Of a stretch of DNA of 7,617 nucleotides, positions 1-5,311 are shown piece by piece; the first letter of the stretch is position 1, and each line of letters starts with the position of its first letter. The stretch is taken from the NCBI GenBank assembly GCA_934663625.1, contig CAKUKP010000099.1:1-7617 (forward strand), written 5' to 3'. The notes below the pieces were generated by a model. It was not told the DNA's origin, did no database searches, and saw nothing but the letters and a program-made list of their open reading frames with translations. This stretch comes from an uncultured Clostridia bacterium (GTDB taxonomy: Bacteria > Bacillota > Clostridia > Christensenellales > Aristaeellaceae). A program made the translations under genes and the position numbers.

Positions 1-4
1 GCGC

Positions 5-133
5 CTCAATCTTCGATTGAGCCGTCGGCAGTCTGCCTAAAGGCAGACCGGCAAACCTTTTAGGTTTGCCGCCTTCGTGCTGGAATCCGTAGGATTCGCA
101 CCGGCTGGTCGCGGGCTGCAAGCAGCACGCGAC
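5..133. repeat. Cluster of five adjacent inverted repeats
   Basis: Five stem-loops follow each other with few spare bases. They are CTCAATC/GATTGAG (3-base loop), GTCTGCC/GGCAGAC (loop TAAA), CGGCAAACC/GGTTTGCCG (loop TTTTA), a two-part stem GTGC..GAATCC/GGATTC..GCAC with a two-base bulge, and a two-part stem GTCGCG..GCTGC/GCAGC..CGCGAC with one mismatch. The stems differ in sequence but share size and small loops, as expected if structure rather than sequence is kept, or if different repeat units have been stacked. Function is unknown. Confidence 0.65.
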
Positions 134-138
134 TGCTG

Positions 139-176
139 AAGGGAGCTGGCTGTGCGTTAGCACAGACTGAGGGAGA
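139..176. repeat. Hairpin unit flanked by direct AGGGAG arms
   Basis: A 6-bp stem CTGTGC/GCACAG with loop GTTA (150-165) sits between two direct copies of AGGGAG (140-145 and 170-175). This conserved-arms, variable-hairpin layout resembles a short intergenic repeat I recall as very common in gut Clostridia. The family assignment is from memory. Confidence 0.5.
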
Positions 177-227
177 GAACCCGTTTGCAGAACCAACTCA
201 AACTCGACAGGTACGTTATCTCTCTAT

Positions 228-275
228 CCGTCATCGCGACAAGTCGCGCTGACACCTTCCTCGTCAGAGGAAGGC
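228..275. repeat. Double-hairpin repeat unit next to the decarboxylase 3' end
   Basis: Two stems lie side by side: GTCA-CGCGAC/GTCGCG-TGAC (230-253, one mismatch pair, two-base loop) and the perfect 8-bp CCTTCCTC/GAGGAAGG (255-274, loop GTCA). The unit ends only seven bases from the decarboxylase stop codon and may be the transcript 3' end of the scf operon. There is no T-tract, so factor-independent termination is doubtful. Confidence 0.5.
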
Positions 276-281
276 AAGGGG

Positions 282-1634
282 TTACACTGGGCTTTCCTTC
301 ACCACGCGGCAGGTTTCTACGCCGTAGTAGCGGAAGCATTCGATGGAATGCGCGTCGATTTCCTCGCCGCATACCACGATCGGCACGGCGGGCGGGCAAT
401 TGATCGCCGCTTCGGCGCAGATTCTTCCGCGGCATTGCCCAACGGGCAGAAGCTCGCTCGGCGCGAAAATGGCTTCGCGCACGGAAAGCGCGCGCTTCGG
501 ACGGGGGAGCGGCGGCAGCGCGGACGCGATTGCCGGTTTCTGTTCAATTGCCAGAAACGCATCCGAAAGCCTGCGCAGATCGCCTTCGCCGTTGAGCGGC
601 GAGAACATCAGCACCAGAAAATCAGGATCGTAGAATTCGGGATAAATGCCTGTGCCCTCCAGAAGCGCGGCAAGCGCCGCACCCGTAAAACCGATGGATT
701 TCGCCGCGATCGTCAGCTTCAGCGGTTCATCGCCGATCAACTGAAAGCCATGCCGGATGAGCGTTTCCTTCAATTCCTGTACGGCGGGCAGAAAATCGGC
801 GAGCCGCGATTTGAATTCCGGCAGATACGGATTTACCGCATCCAGCGATTGCAGAATCAGATAGGAGGGGCTGCTGGATGCAAACAGCGCGAGCGCCGAT
901 ACCGCCCGTTCGAAAAACATCGGCGGCGCGTCCTTTCCGATGTGCAGATACGCTGCGCCGGTCAGCGCGGGCAGGGTTTTGTGCGCCGAATCGCAGCAGA
1001 TATCCGCGCCCAGATCGATGGGGTGGCGCGATTGGGGCAGAAATCGAAGGTACGCGCCGTGCGCGTTGTCCACGCAGAAAAGAACGCCGCGCCGCTTGCA
1101 TACATTGGAAATGCCCGCGATATCCAGAATGTTTCCGAGATAATCCGGACTGGTGACGTACACCGCGTCGGGCGTTTCGCCCCGCTGACGCGCATCTTCG
1201 AGCGCTGCATCGATCTGCTGCGGTGCAAGCGTGCAGGTGTGGTAAGCGCCGTGCTCTGGATAGAGCCAGATGATGCGTATGTCCAGCAGCGCGCACGCGT
1301 TGACGAACGCCTTATGTACGTTCCGCGCGGCGAGGATACGCGCCGCGCGCCCGTTTTCGCGGGCGTGCAGCGCGACCAGATAGAGCATCGCCTGAATGCA
1401 GTTCGTGGAACCGCCCGCGGAATAGAGCGTTTTGCAGCCGAACAGCATTTCGGCGTTTTTTTCACTTTCCGCAATAACGCCGTTCGGCGCGAACAGATTG
1501 TCCGCGCCGTCAATTTCGGTAATATCCAACGCTTCAAAGCCCAGCGGCCCTTTGCCCTTGTGGCCGGGCATATGAAAGCGCGCGCCGTTCGCTTCGGCGT
1601 ATTTTTTTACAAAATCACAGATGGGCGCGTTCAT
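282..1634 (-). CDS. Orn/Lys/Arg decarboxylase family PLP enzyme (short form)
   Basis: A 450-residue fold-type I, PLP-dependent cytosolic enzyme of the basic amino acid decarboxylase family. Such enzymes remove CO2 from lysine, ornithine or arginine to give cadaverine, putrescine or agmatine; the substrate cannot be read from the sequence. Visible landmarks are HMPGHKG at 21-27 near the N-terminus, the phosphate-binding GGSTN at 74-78, D189 in VDNAHGAY as the likely partner of the PLP ring nitrogen, and SAHKT at 216-220 with K219 as the Schiff-base lysine. A C-terminal family domain follows from about residue 385. The length fits the short Bacillus/Clostridium type, without the N-terminal wing domain of the inducible enterobacterial enzymes. 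The start at 1634 is chosen because a GGAG (1642-1645) lies seven bases upstream and the conserved family start follows. Its ATG overlaps the scfB stop as ATGA, so it is probably translationally coupled. The gene looks intact. Confidence 0.9.
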   Translation of the reverse strand: MNAPICDFVKKYAEANGARFHMPGHKGKGPLGFEALDITEIDGADNLFAPNGVIAESEKNAEMLFGCKTLYSAGGSTNCIQAMLYLVALHARENGRAARILAARNVHKAFVNACALLDIRIIWLYPEHGAYHTCTLAPQQIDAALEDARQRGETPDAVYVTSPDYLGNILDIAGISNVCKRRGVLFCVDNAHGAYLRFLPQSRHPIDLGADICCDSAHKTLPALTGAAYLHIGKDAPPMFFERAVSALALFASSSPSYLILQSLDAVNPYLPEFKSRLADFLPAVQELKETLIRHGFQLIGDEPLKLTIAAKSIGFTGAALAALLEGTGIYPEFYDPDFLVLMFSPLNGEGDLRRLSDAFLAIEQKPAIASALPPLPRPKRALSVREAIFAPSELLPVGQCRGRICAEAAINCPPAVPIVVCGEEIDAHSIECFRYYGVETCRVVKESPV

Positions 1635-3016
1635 TCGCCATCTCCGAATTCGCGGGAAACGGCGACCGCGATCGCGCATTCCATGCGTTTTTTGAAAAGT
1701 TCGCAGCTGTATTCGCAGATGCCGGTTACGGAGCCGGTGGCATGGTAGGCGTTCGCCGCGCAGCCGCCGGAGCAATAGAACCGCGCCCAGCAGGTGCGGC
1801 ACGCCTCGCGCGCGTACACGTTACAGGCGGCGAATTCGCTCTGCGCCTTCGTGTTCTGCACGCCGTTCCATACGTCGCCCAGCTTGTATTTTTCATCGCC
1901 CACGAACTGATGGCAGGGATACAGATCGCCCCAGGGGGTGACCGCCATGTATTCCGTGCCGGAGCCGCAGCCGGAAATGCGCTTGTAGATGCAGGGACCG
2001 CCCTTCAGATCGATCATGTAATGATAGAAGGTGAACGGCTTGCCCGCTCGATCGCGCGCCACCATCAGCTTGGCCAAATCCTCGTACTGCCGCATGACGA
2101 TTCTGCGATCCTCTTCCGTGAGGGCGACCGGATCGTCCGCCGCGGTGACCACGGGTTCCATCGAAAGTTCGGTAAAGCCCAGATCCAGCATCGTTTGAAT
2201 ATCGGCGAGGAAATCCGGATTCGCGTGGGTGAATGTGCCGCGCATGTAATAGTTCTTTCCGCCGCGCGCCTCGACCAGCTTCTGGAACTTCGGCACGACC
2301 TTATCAAAGCTGCCGTGCCCCGCGTAATCCACGCGATAGCGATCGTGCACTTCCTTGCGCCCGTCCAGACTCAATACGACGTTGCTCATTTCGCGGTTTG
2401 CAAAATCGATCACGTCATCGTCGATCAGAACGCCGTTTGTGGTGAGGGTAAAGCGGAAATTCTTGCCCTTTTCGCGCTCGATGCTGCGCGCGTAGGCGAC
2501 GAGTTTTTTGACCACGTCGAAGTTCATCAGCGGCTCTCCGCCGAAGAAATCCACTTCCAGATTGCGGCGCGTTCCGGAATTTTCGATCAGGAAATCCAGC
2601 GCGCGCTTGCCGACCTCATAGGACATCAGCGCGCGTTCGCCGTGGTATTTGCCCTGCGAAGCAAAGCAATAGCAGCAATTCAGGTTGCAGGTATGCGCCA
2701 CGTGCAGGCAGAGCGCCTTGACCACGCCGGATGTGCGCGCCTTCAGTTCGCCCGCCATCGGCTCGAACGTATCCTGCGAAAACAGCTTCCCGGCGCTTTT
2801 CAGCGCCGCGACCTGATCATAGCATTCCGCGCAATCTTCCTCGGTAATTTCGGGATTGCCGGCGTATTTTTCGCGAATGGCGGCGAGCACCTGCGCCCTG
2901 TCGTGATCTTCAAACAGGGAAATGATATCGTAGGCGACGTCGTCCACCACATGAATGCTGCCGGAGCAGACGTCCATAACGATGTTGTATCCCAGAAGCT
3001 TAAACTGATGAACCAT
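1631..3016 (-). CDS. scfB: SCIFF peptide maturase, radical SAM/SPASM thioether synthase
   Basis: A 461-residue cytosolic iron-sulfur enzyme that should use S-adenosylmethionine radical chemistry to form a thioether cross-link in the adjacent SCIFF peptide. Residues 1-90 look like the leader-binding (RRE-type) domain. The radical SAM core carries the cluster motif C110-x3-C114-x2-C117 and GGEP at 159-162. The C-terminal SPASM region has C342, C350 and C368, then C406-x2-C409-x5-C415-x3-C419, then C434 and C438, enough for two auxiliary 4Fe-4S clusters. The start MVHQFKLLGYN is chosen because family members begin this way. A start 42 bases further upstream would put the start codon only four bases from the preceding hairpin. 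A GGGAG lies 13 bases before the chosen ATG, a rather long spacing. It follows scfA by 108 bases with a terminator-like hairpin between, and overlaps the decarboxylase by 4 bp. Confidence 0.93.
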   Translation of the reverse strand: MVHQFKLLGYNIVMDVCSGSIHVVDDVAYDIISLFEDHDRAQVLAAIREKYAGNPEITEEDCAECYDQVAALKSAGKLFSQDTFEPMAGELKARTSGVVKALCLHVAHTCNLNCCYCFASQGKYHGERALMSYEVGKRALDFLIENSGTRRNLEVDFFGGEPLMNFDVVKKLVAYARSIEREKGKNFRFTLTTNGVLIDDDVIDFANREMSNVVLSLDGRKEVHDRYRVDYAGHGSFDKVVPKFQKLVEARGGKNYYMRGTFTHANPDFLADIQTMLDLGFTELSMEPVVTAADDPVALTEEDRRIVMRQYEDLAKLMVARDRAGKPFTFYHYMIDLKGGPCIYKRISGCGSGTEYMAVTPWGDLYPCHQFVGDEKYKLGDVWNGVQNTKAQSEFAACNVYAREACRTCWARFYCSGGCAANAYHATGSVTGICEYSCELFKKRMECAIAVAVSREFGDGE

Positions 3017-3061
3017 ATTGTATCGCGATCTCCCAATTATCGTGTGGTTTCTCAACATACG

Positions 3062-3091
3062 TAAAAATGCCGCCCAAGGAACGGCATTTTA
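3062..3091 (-). terminator. Hairpin between scfA and scfB, likely leaky terminator
   Basis: A perfect 9-bp stem (3064-3072 with 3082-3090) has a 9-base loop. On the minus strand the 3' arm ends in T residues running to 3063, giving a five-T tract. It starts about 35 bases after the scfA stop and ends 47 bases before the scfB start. Because scfB has no evident promoter of its own in the gap, the hairpin is best read as a partial terminator giving more precursor than enzyme mRNA. The stem is short and the tract modest, so strength is uncertain. It could also act on the other strand. Confidence 0.5.
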
Positions 3092-3124
3092 ATGTGAATT
3101 CGTGTGAAGCTTGAAAAAAATCGT

Positions 3125-3274
3125 TCAGCGCTTTTCCTTATTTTCGCACGCCTGGTTTGCAATACCGCAGCTGGTCTTGCAAGCGGACTGGCAGGAAGTC
3201 TGGCATTCGCCGCAGCCGCCCTTCTTCGCGCTTTCGCAAAGGTTGCGGGTTTCAACGGTCTTGATGTGCTTCAT
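3125..3274 (-). CDS. scfA: SCIFF ranthipeptide precursor
   Basis: A 49-residue peptide beginning MKHIKTVETRNLCESAKKGG, with the family core CGECQTSCQSACKTSC at 21-36 and ending CENKEKR. It has seven cysteines (13, 21, 24, 28, 32, 36, 43). The last six are the six-cysteines-in-forty-five pattern that names the family, and C13 is extra. It is the substrate of the adjacent radical SAM maturase, which in characterised homologues links a core cysteine to a threonine side chain. The biological role of the product is not settled; a cell-signalling role has been proposed. The start has an excellent ribosome site (GGGAGGTA, 3281-3288) six bases before the ATG and a strong promoter upstream. Where homologues I recall have threonine at residue 37, this one has glycine. 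The gene is short enough to be missed by gene finders. Confidence 0.95.
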   Translation of the reverse strand: MKHIKTVETRNLCESAKKGGCGECQTSCQSACKTSCGIANQACENKEKR

Positions 3275-3310
3275 ATTATTTACCTCCCTACACGCTATAA
3301 TCACTGCATC

Positions 3311-3339
3311 AGTTTATCATATTCCAACGGTGTTGTCAA
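3311..3339 (-). promoter_or_regulatory. Promoter of the scf operon
   Basis: Reading the minus strand, a perfect TTGACA -35 (3334-3339) is followed by 17 bases and TAAACT as -10 (3311-3316, 4 of 6 matches to TATAAT). Transcription should start near 3304, giving a leader of about 30 bases before scfA. It fits a housekeeping sigma-A promoter. Confidence 0.75.
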
Positions 3340-3398
3340 TCGTTTTTATGGGAAATTGAACCGCGCACCGCGCCGCAAATTCAATTGTTTCGCACGTT

Positions 3399-3451
3399 AG
3401 ATATTGACAACGGAATTAACATGGTTTATAATATGCAACAGATATTAACAA
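3399..3451. promoter_or_regulatory. Candidate operator pair bracketing the promoter
   Basis: AGATATT-G/A-ACAA occurs at 3399-3410 and again at 3440-3451, 11 of 12 bases identical. The copies start 41 bases apart, close to four helical turns, so they would lie on nearly the same face of the DNA. The first overlaps the -35 box and the second covers the likely transcription start. This layout suits a repressor, but the sequence is AT-rich and part of the match is the -35 itself, so chance is possible. No regulator gene is in the window. Confidence 0.35.
3404..3432 (+). promoter_or_regulatory. Perfect-consensus promoter of the isomerase/ABC operon
   Basis: TTGACA at 3404-3409 and TATAAT at 3427-3432 are separated by exactly 17 bases, a full match to the sigma-A/sigma-70 consensus. 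The start of transcription should be near 3439. So strong a promoter on a sugar-uptake operon is expected to be held down by a repressor; see the bracketing repeats at 3399-3410 and 3440-3451. Confidence 0.85.
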
Positions 3452-3460
3452 TACATAGCA

Positions 3461-3476
3461 GCTCGGAACGCCGAGC
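3461..3476 (+). other. Stem-loop in the leader of the isomerase operon
   Basis: GCTCGG/CCGAGC with loop AACG forms a 6-bp GC-rich stem roughly 20 bases into the predicted transcript and 58 bases before the isomerase start. There is no T-tract immediately after it, so it looks like a 5' mRNA structure rather than a terminator. No known riboswitch fold is recognised. Confidence 0.45.
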
Positions 3477-3534
3477 GAAATAATTTCTTTTGTCGCACAT
3501 TACGGATTTTTTAGGAAACGGGAGGAAATGCAAT

Positions 3535-4131
3535 ATGAAAACGATCAAGGATAAACAGCTTCTGGTGGGCGCGGATTTTGCGGGTTACCCGCTGAAGGAG
3601 GCCGTATGCGCACATCTTCGCGCAAAGGGCTGGACGATTACCGACGTCGGCGTGACCGATCCGAACGTTGAAGATACCGAAAACATGTTCCATCGCATCG
3701 GTCTGCGCGTGGGCGCGAAGATCGCGGAGGGCGAATTTGAACGCGCGCTGGTGTTCTGCGGCACCGGCATGGGCATCCACATCGCCGCCAGCAAGTGCCC
3801 GCACGTACACGCGGGCGTGGTCGAGTCCGTTCCCGCGGCGCTGCGCGCGATCACCGGCAACGGCGTAAACGTGTTGGCGATGGGCGCTTTCTATGTCGCG
3901 CCCGCGATGGGCTGCGATATAGCGGATGCGTATCTGAACGCCGAACTAGGCTCCGGCTATGAATGGTGGCACAATTTCTATGAATTCCATAAGCTGGCGA
4001 TCGATGAACTGGAAGCCTTCGATTATGAGGAATACAAGAAGAACGGCTTCAAACTGAACCATCTGGGCGATTATCCGCTGACGCTGGATACGAAGGACGA
4101 TCTGCGCTTCCAGCTGCGCGGCGACGAATAA
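3535..4131 (+). CDS. Divergent RpiB/LacA/LacB family sugar-phosphate isomerase
   Basis: A 198-residue cytosolic protein of the RpiB/LacAB fold, which interconverts aldose and ketose phosphates. Family marks are LLVGADFAGYPLKE at 9-22, the phosphate/catalytic loop VFCGTGMGIHIAASK at 73-87 with C75 as the likely general base, and NVLAMG at 112-117. It departs from true ribose-5-phosphate isomerase in several places. The DH pair near the N-terminus is D14-F15. The histidine before NVL (the His-Asn of E. coli RpiB) is G108. The chain runs about 50 residues beyond the usual length of about 150, with an acidic, aromatic C-terminal tail. It therefore probably acts on another sugar or polyol phosphate; RpiB paralogues for tetrulose phosphates are a known precedent. 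The start at 3535 is set by GGGAGG (3520-3525) nine bases upstream. It heads the ABC transporter operon, so its substrate is probably the phosphorylated imported sugar. No kinase is in the window. Confidence 0.85.
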   Translation: MKTIKDKQLLVGADFAGYPLKEAVCAHLRAKGWTITDVGVTDPNVEDTENMFHRIGLRVGAKIAEGEFERALVFCGTGMGIHIAASKCPHVHAGVVESVPAALRAITGNGVNVLAMGAFYVAPAMGCDIADAYLNAELGSGYEWWHNFYEFHKLAIDELEAFDYEEYKKNGFKLNHLGDYPLTLDTKDDLRFQLRGDE

Positions 4132-4158
4132 TTCGCATCGCCAAATTATCTGTTCGAT

Positions 4159-4180
4159 TTTTACGCCACGTGGCGTGAAA
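4159..4180 (+). promoter_or_regulatory. Perfect 14-bp palindrome before the binding-protein gene
   Basis: ACGCCACGTGGCGT (4163-4176) is its own reverse complement. Flanking TTTT and GAAA extend the possible RNA stem to about 4159-4180 with one G-U pair. It sits 31 bases after the isomerase stop and just before the strong ribosome site AAAGGAGG (4186-4193) of the next gene. It may be an mRNA processing or stabilising hairpin that raises binding-protein expression, a weak terminator, or an operator. No second copy is seen near the promoter, which favours an RNA role. Confidence 0.5.
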
Positions 4181-4202
4181 TAAAAAAAGGAGGATTATCC
4201 AC

Positions 4203-5195
4203 ATGAAGAAAATCGTTGCATTGCTGATCGCGGCCGTTCTGGCGCTGACCTGCGTTGCCGCACTGGCCGAGGGCTACGAAATCGTCGTAGTGCCGAAGGA
4301 TGCGTCCAACCCCTGGTTCGTTCGCATGGAAACGGGCGTAAATGAATACGCCGCCGCCCATACCGAAGATACCATCTATCAGAAGGGCACCCCCGAAATC
4401 GACGCCACCCTGCAGTATCAGCTGGTCATGGACCTGGTTGCGCAGGAAGTAGACGCCATCTGCATCGTTCCCGTTGACCTCGAATCCATCGAGCCCGCGC
4501 TGAAGGAAGCGCGCGACAATGGCATCGTCGTCATCGCGCACGAAGGCGCCGGTCTGACCAATGTGGATTATGACATCGAAGCCTTCAACAACGAGCTGTA
4601 CGGCGCGTTCATCATGGACAACCTGGCGGCGGCGATGGGCGAAGAAGGCCTGTACACCACCATGGTTGCCGACCTGACCAACGGCTCCCACAATGAATGG
4701 GCGGACGGCGGCGTAAAGCGCGCGACCGAAGCCTATCCGAACATGACCCTGCTCGAGGCGGAGCCCCGCGTAGAATCCCACGATAACGGCGATACCGCCT
4801 ACAACGTGGCGAAGGAACTGTTCAAGAAGTATCCCGATCTGAAGGGCATCATGGGCACCTCCTCCTTCGACGCACCCGGCGTTGCGCGCGCGATCGAAGA
4901 ACTGGGTCTGCAGGGCAAAGTATTCACCGCCGGCACCGGTATGCCGGGCGACAATGCGGAACTGCTCAAGAGCGGCGCCGTTCAGTATCTGACGCTGTGG
5001 GATCCCGCACTGGCGGGCCAGGCGATGGTAGCGCTGGCGCAGAAGCTGCTCAACGGCGAAGAAATCGCGGCTCCCCTGGATCTGGGCGTTGAAGGCTACA
5101 CTGAGCTGCAGTTCAAGGAAGGCTCCGAAACCGTGTTCGAAGGTCAGGGCTGGATCACCATCACTGCCGAGAACGTGGATTCCTTCGGATTCTAA
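4203..5195 (+). CDS. Sugar ABC transporter substrate-binding protein
   Basis: A 330-residue extracytoplasmic binding protein of the periplasmic-binding-protein type 1 family (RbsB/RhaS/LsrB-like), which captures a sugar or related ligand and delivers it to the importer encoded downstream. Residues 1-22 are a signal peptide: a KK start, a hydrophobic core and A20-L21-A22 before E23, which fits signal peptidase I. A cysteine at 17 follows A-L-T and makes only a poor lipobox, so membrane anchoring is uncertain. The mature part opens with the family pattern VVPKDASNPWFVRM at 28-41, a likely ligand-contact strand. IVPVDLESIEPAL at 88-100 and LTLWDP at 263-268 are typical of the RhaS/LsrB side of the family. 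The ribosome site AAAGGAGG lies nine bases before the ATG. A hairpin on each side suggests separately tuned, high expression. Ligand unknown; rhamnose or AI-2 cannot be claimed. Confidence 0.88.
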   Translation: MKKIVALLIAAVLALTCVAALAEGYEIVVVPKDASNPWFVRMETGVNEYAAAHTEDTIYQKGTPEIDATLQYQLVMDLVAQEVDAICIVPVDLESIEPALKEARDNGIVVIAHEGAGLTNVDYDIEAFNNELYGAFIMDNLAAAMGEEGLYTTMVADLTNGSHNEWADGGVKRATEAYPNMTLLEAEPRVESHDNGDTAYNVAKELFKKYPDLKGIMGTSSFDAPGVARAIEELGLQGKVFTAGTGMPGDNAELLKSGAVQYLTLWDPALAGQAMVALAQKLLNGEEIAAPLDLGVEGYTELQFKEGSETVFEGQGWITITAENVDSFGF

Positions 5196-5224
5196 TTCAG
5201 CATTTTTGATCTGAAACACATCAA

Positions 5225-5259
5225 GCGGGGAGGCCGCACGGCCTCCCCGCGGGTGTTTT
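5225..5259 (+). terminator. Strong hairpin after the binding-protein gene, probable attenuator
   Basis: An 11-bp perfect GC-rich stem (5225-5235 with 5240-5250) has loop GCAC and is followed by GGGTGTTTT. It lies 29 bases after the binding-protein stop. The T-run is short and offset, so partial termination or protection of the upstream mRNA from 3' decay is more likely than a full stop, given that the transporter genes continue on the same strand without an obvious new promoter. Confidence 0.6.
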
Positions 5260-5311
5260 ACAAATTGGTATTTACGGCGGAAACGGTTCCGCCGCAAGGA
5301 GGAGAGGAATC

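Larger units (their letters stand above)
1..281. repeat. Gene-free block of consecutive hairpin repeats
   Basis: No convincing gene lies here; the open frames are short and unlike any family I know. The stretch is almost entirely short perfect or near-perfect inverted repeats placed end to end: 5-11/15-21, 31-37/42-48, 49-57/63-71, 77-88/92-101, 108-119/122-133, 150-155/160-165, 230-240/243-253 and 255-262/267-274. Loops are mostly 2-5 bases. None is followed by a clear T-tract in either direction, so they are not textbook intrinsic terminators, although they could slow or stop transcription arriving from the decarboxylase gene. The unit styles resemble short dispersed repeats I recall from gut Clostridia genomes; that recollection is not verifiable here. 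No transposase, target-site duplication or terminal inverted repeat bounding the whole block is visible. The block may continue left of the window. Confidence 0.7.
3275..3534. other. Divergent intergenic control region
   Basis: This 260-base gap separates scfA (leftward) from the isomerase operon (rightward). It holds one promoter for each direction, with -35 boxes 64 bases apart, and no supported gene. Between the promoters lies a 7-bp inverted repeat AATTGAA/TTCAATT (3354-3360 and 3380-3386) around a GC-rich spacer, of unknown meaning. The rightward transcript would have an untranslated leader of about 95 bases. Confidence 0.7.

Noticed and set aside
1..281. CRISPR array
   Set aside because: The hairpins differ in sequence and are not separated by regular unique spacers.
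348..1748. Long plus-strand open frame (466 codons) opposite the decarboxylase
   Set aside because: Same reasoning: Arg-rich antisense shadow of a well-supported gene, with no ribosome site or domain.
1635..1802. N-terminal extension of the decarboxylase to a start at 1802
   Set aside because: The extra 56 residues are Arg-rich antisense-like text inside scfB; the start at 1634 has a GGAG site and the ATGA overlap.
3017..3058. ATG at 3058 as the scfB start
   Set aside because: It adds 14 residues not expected in the family, and the start codon would lie four bases from the terminator-like stem without a ribosome site.
1742..3064. Long plus-strand open frame (440 codons) opposite scfB
   Set aside because: It mirrors a clearly conserved radical SAM gene, has no family motifs and is rich in the low-complexity Ala/Arg/His text typical of antisense frames in GC-rich DNA.
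3490..3534. TTG start at 3490 for the isomerase
   Set aside because: It would place the GGGAGG ribosome site inside the coding region. The ATG at 3535 has ideal spacing and matches the family N-terminus.
3440..3534. Riboswitch in the isomerase leader
   Set aside because: Only one small hairpin is visible in about 95 bases; no known riboswitch core or terminator switch is recognisable.
4163..4176. Catabolite-control (cre) operator
   Set aside because: ACGCCACGTGGCGT does not match the cre pattern as I know it, and it lies inside the operon rather than at the promoter.
4161..5297. Minus-strand open frame (378 codons) opposite the binding protein
   Set aside because: Shadow of a conserved secreted protein. 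Its start region overlaps the downstream hairpin and no motif is recognisable.
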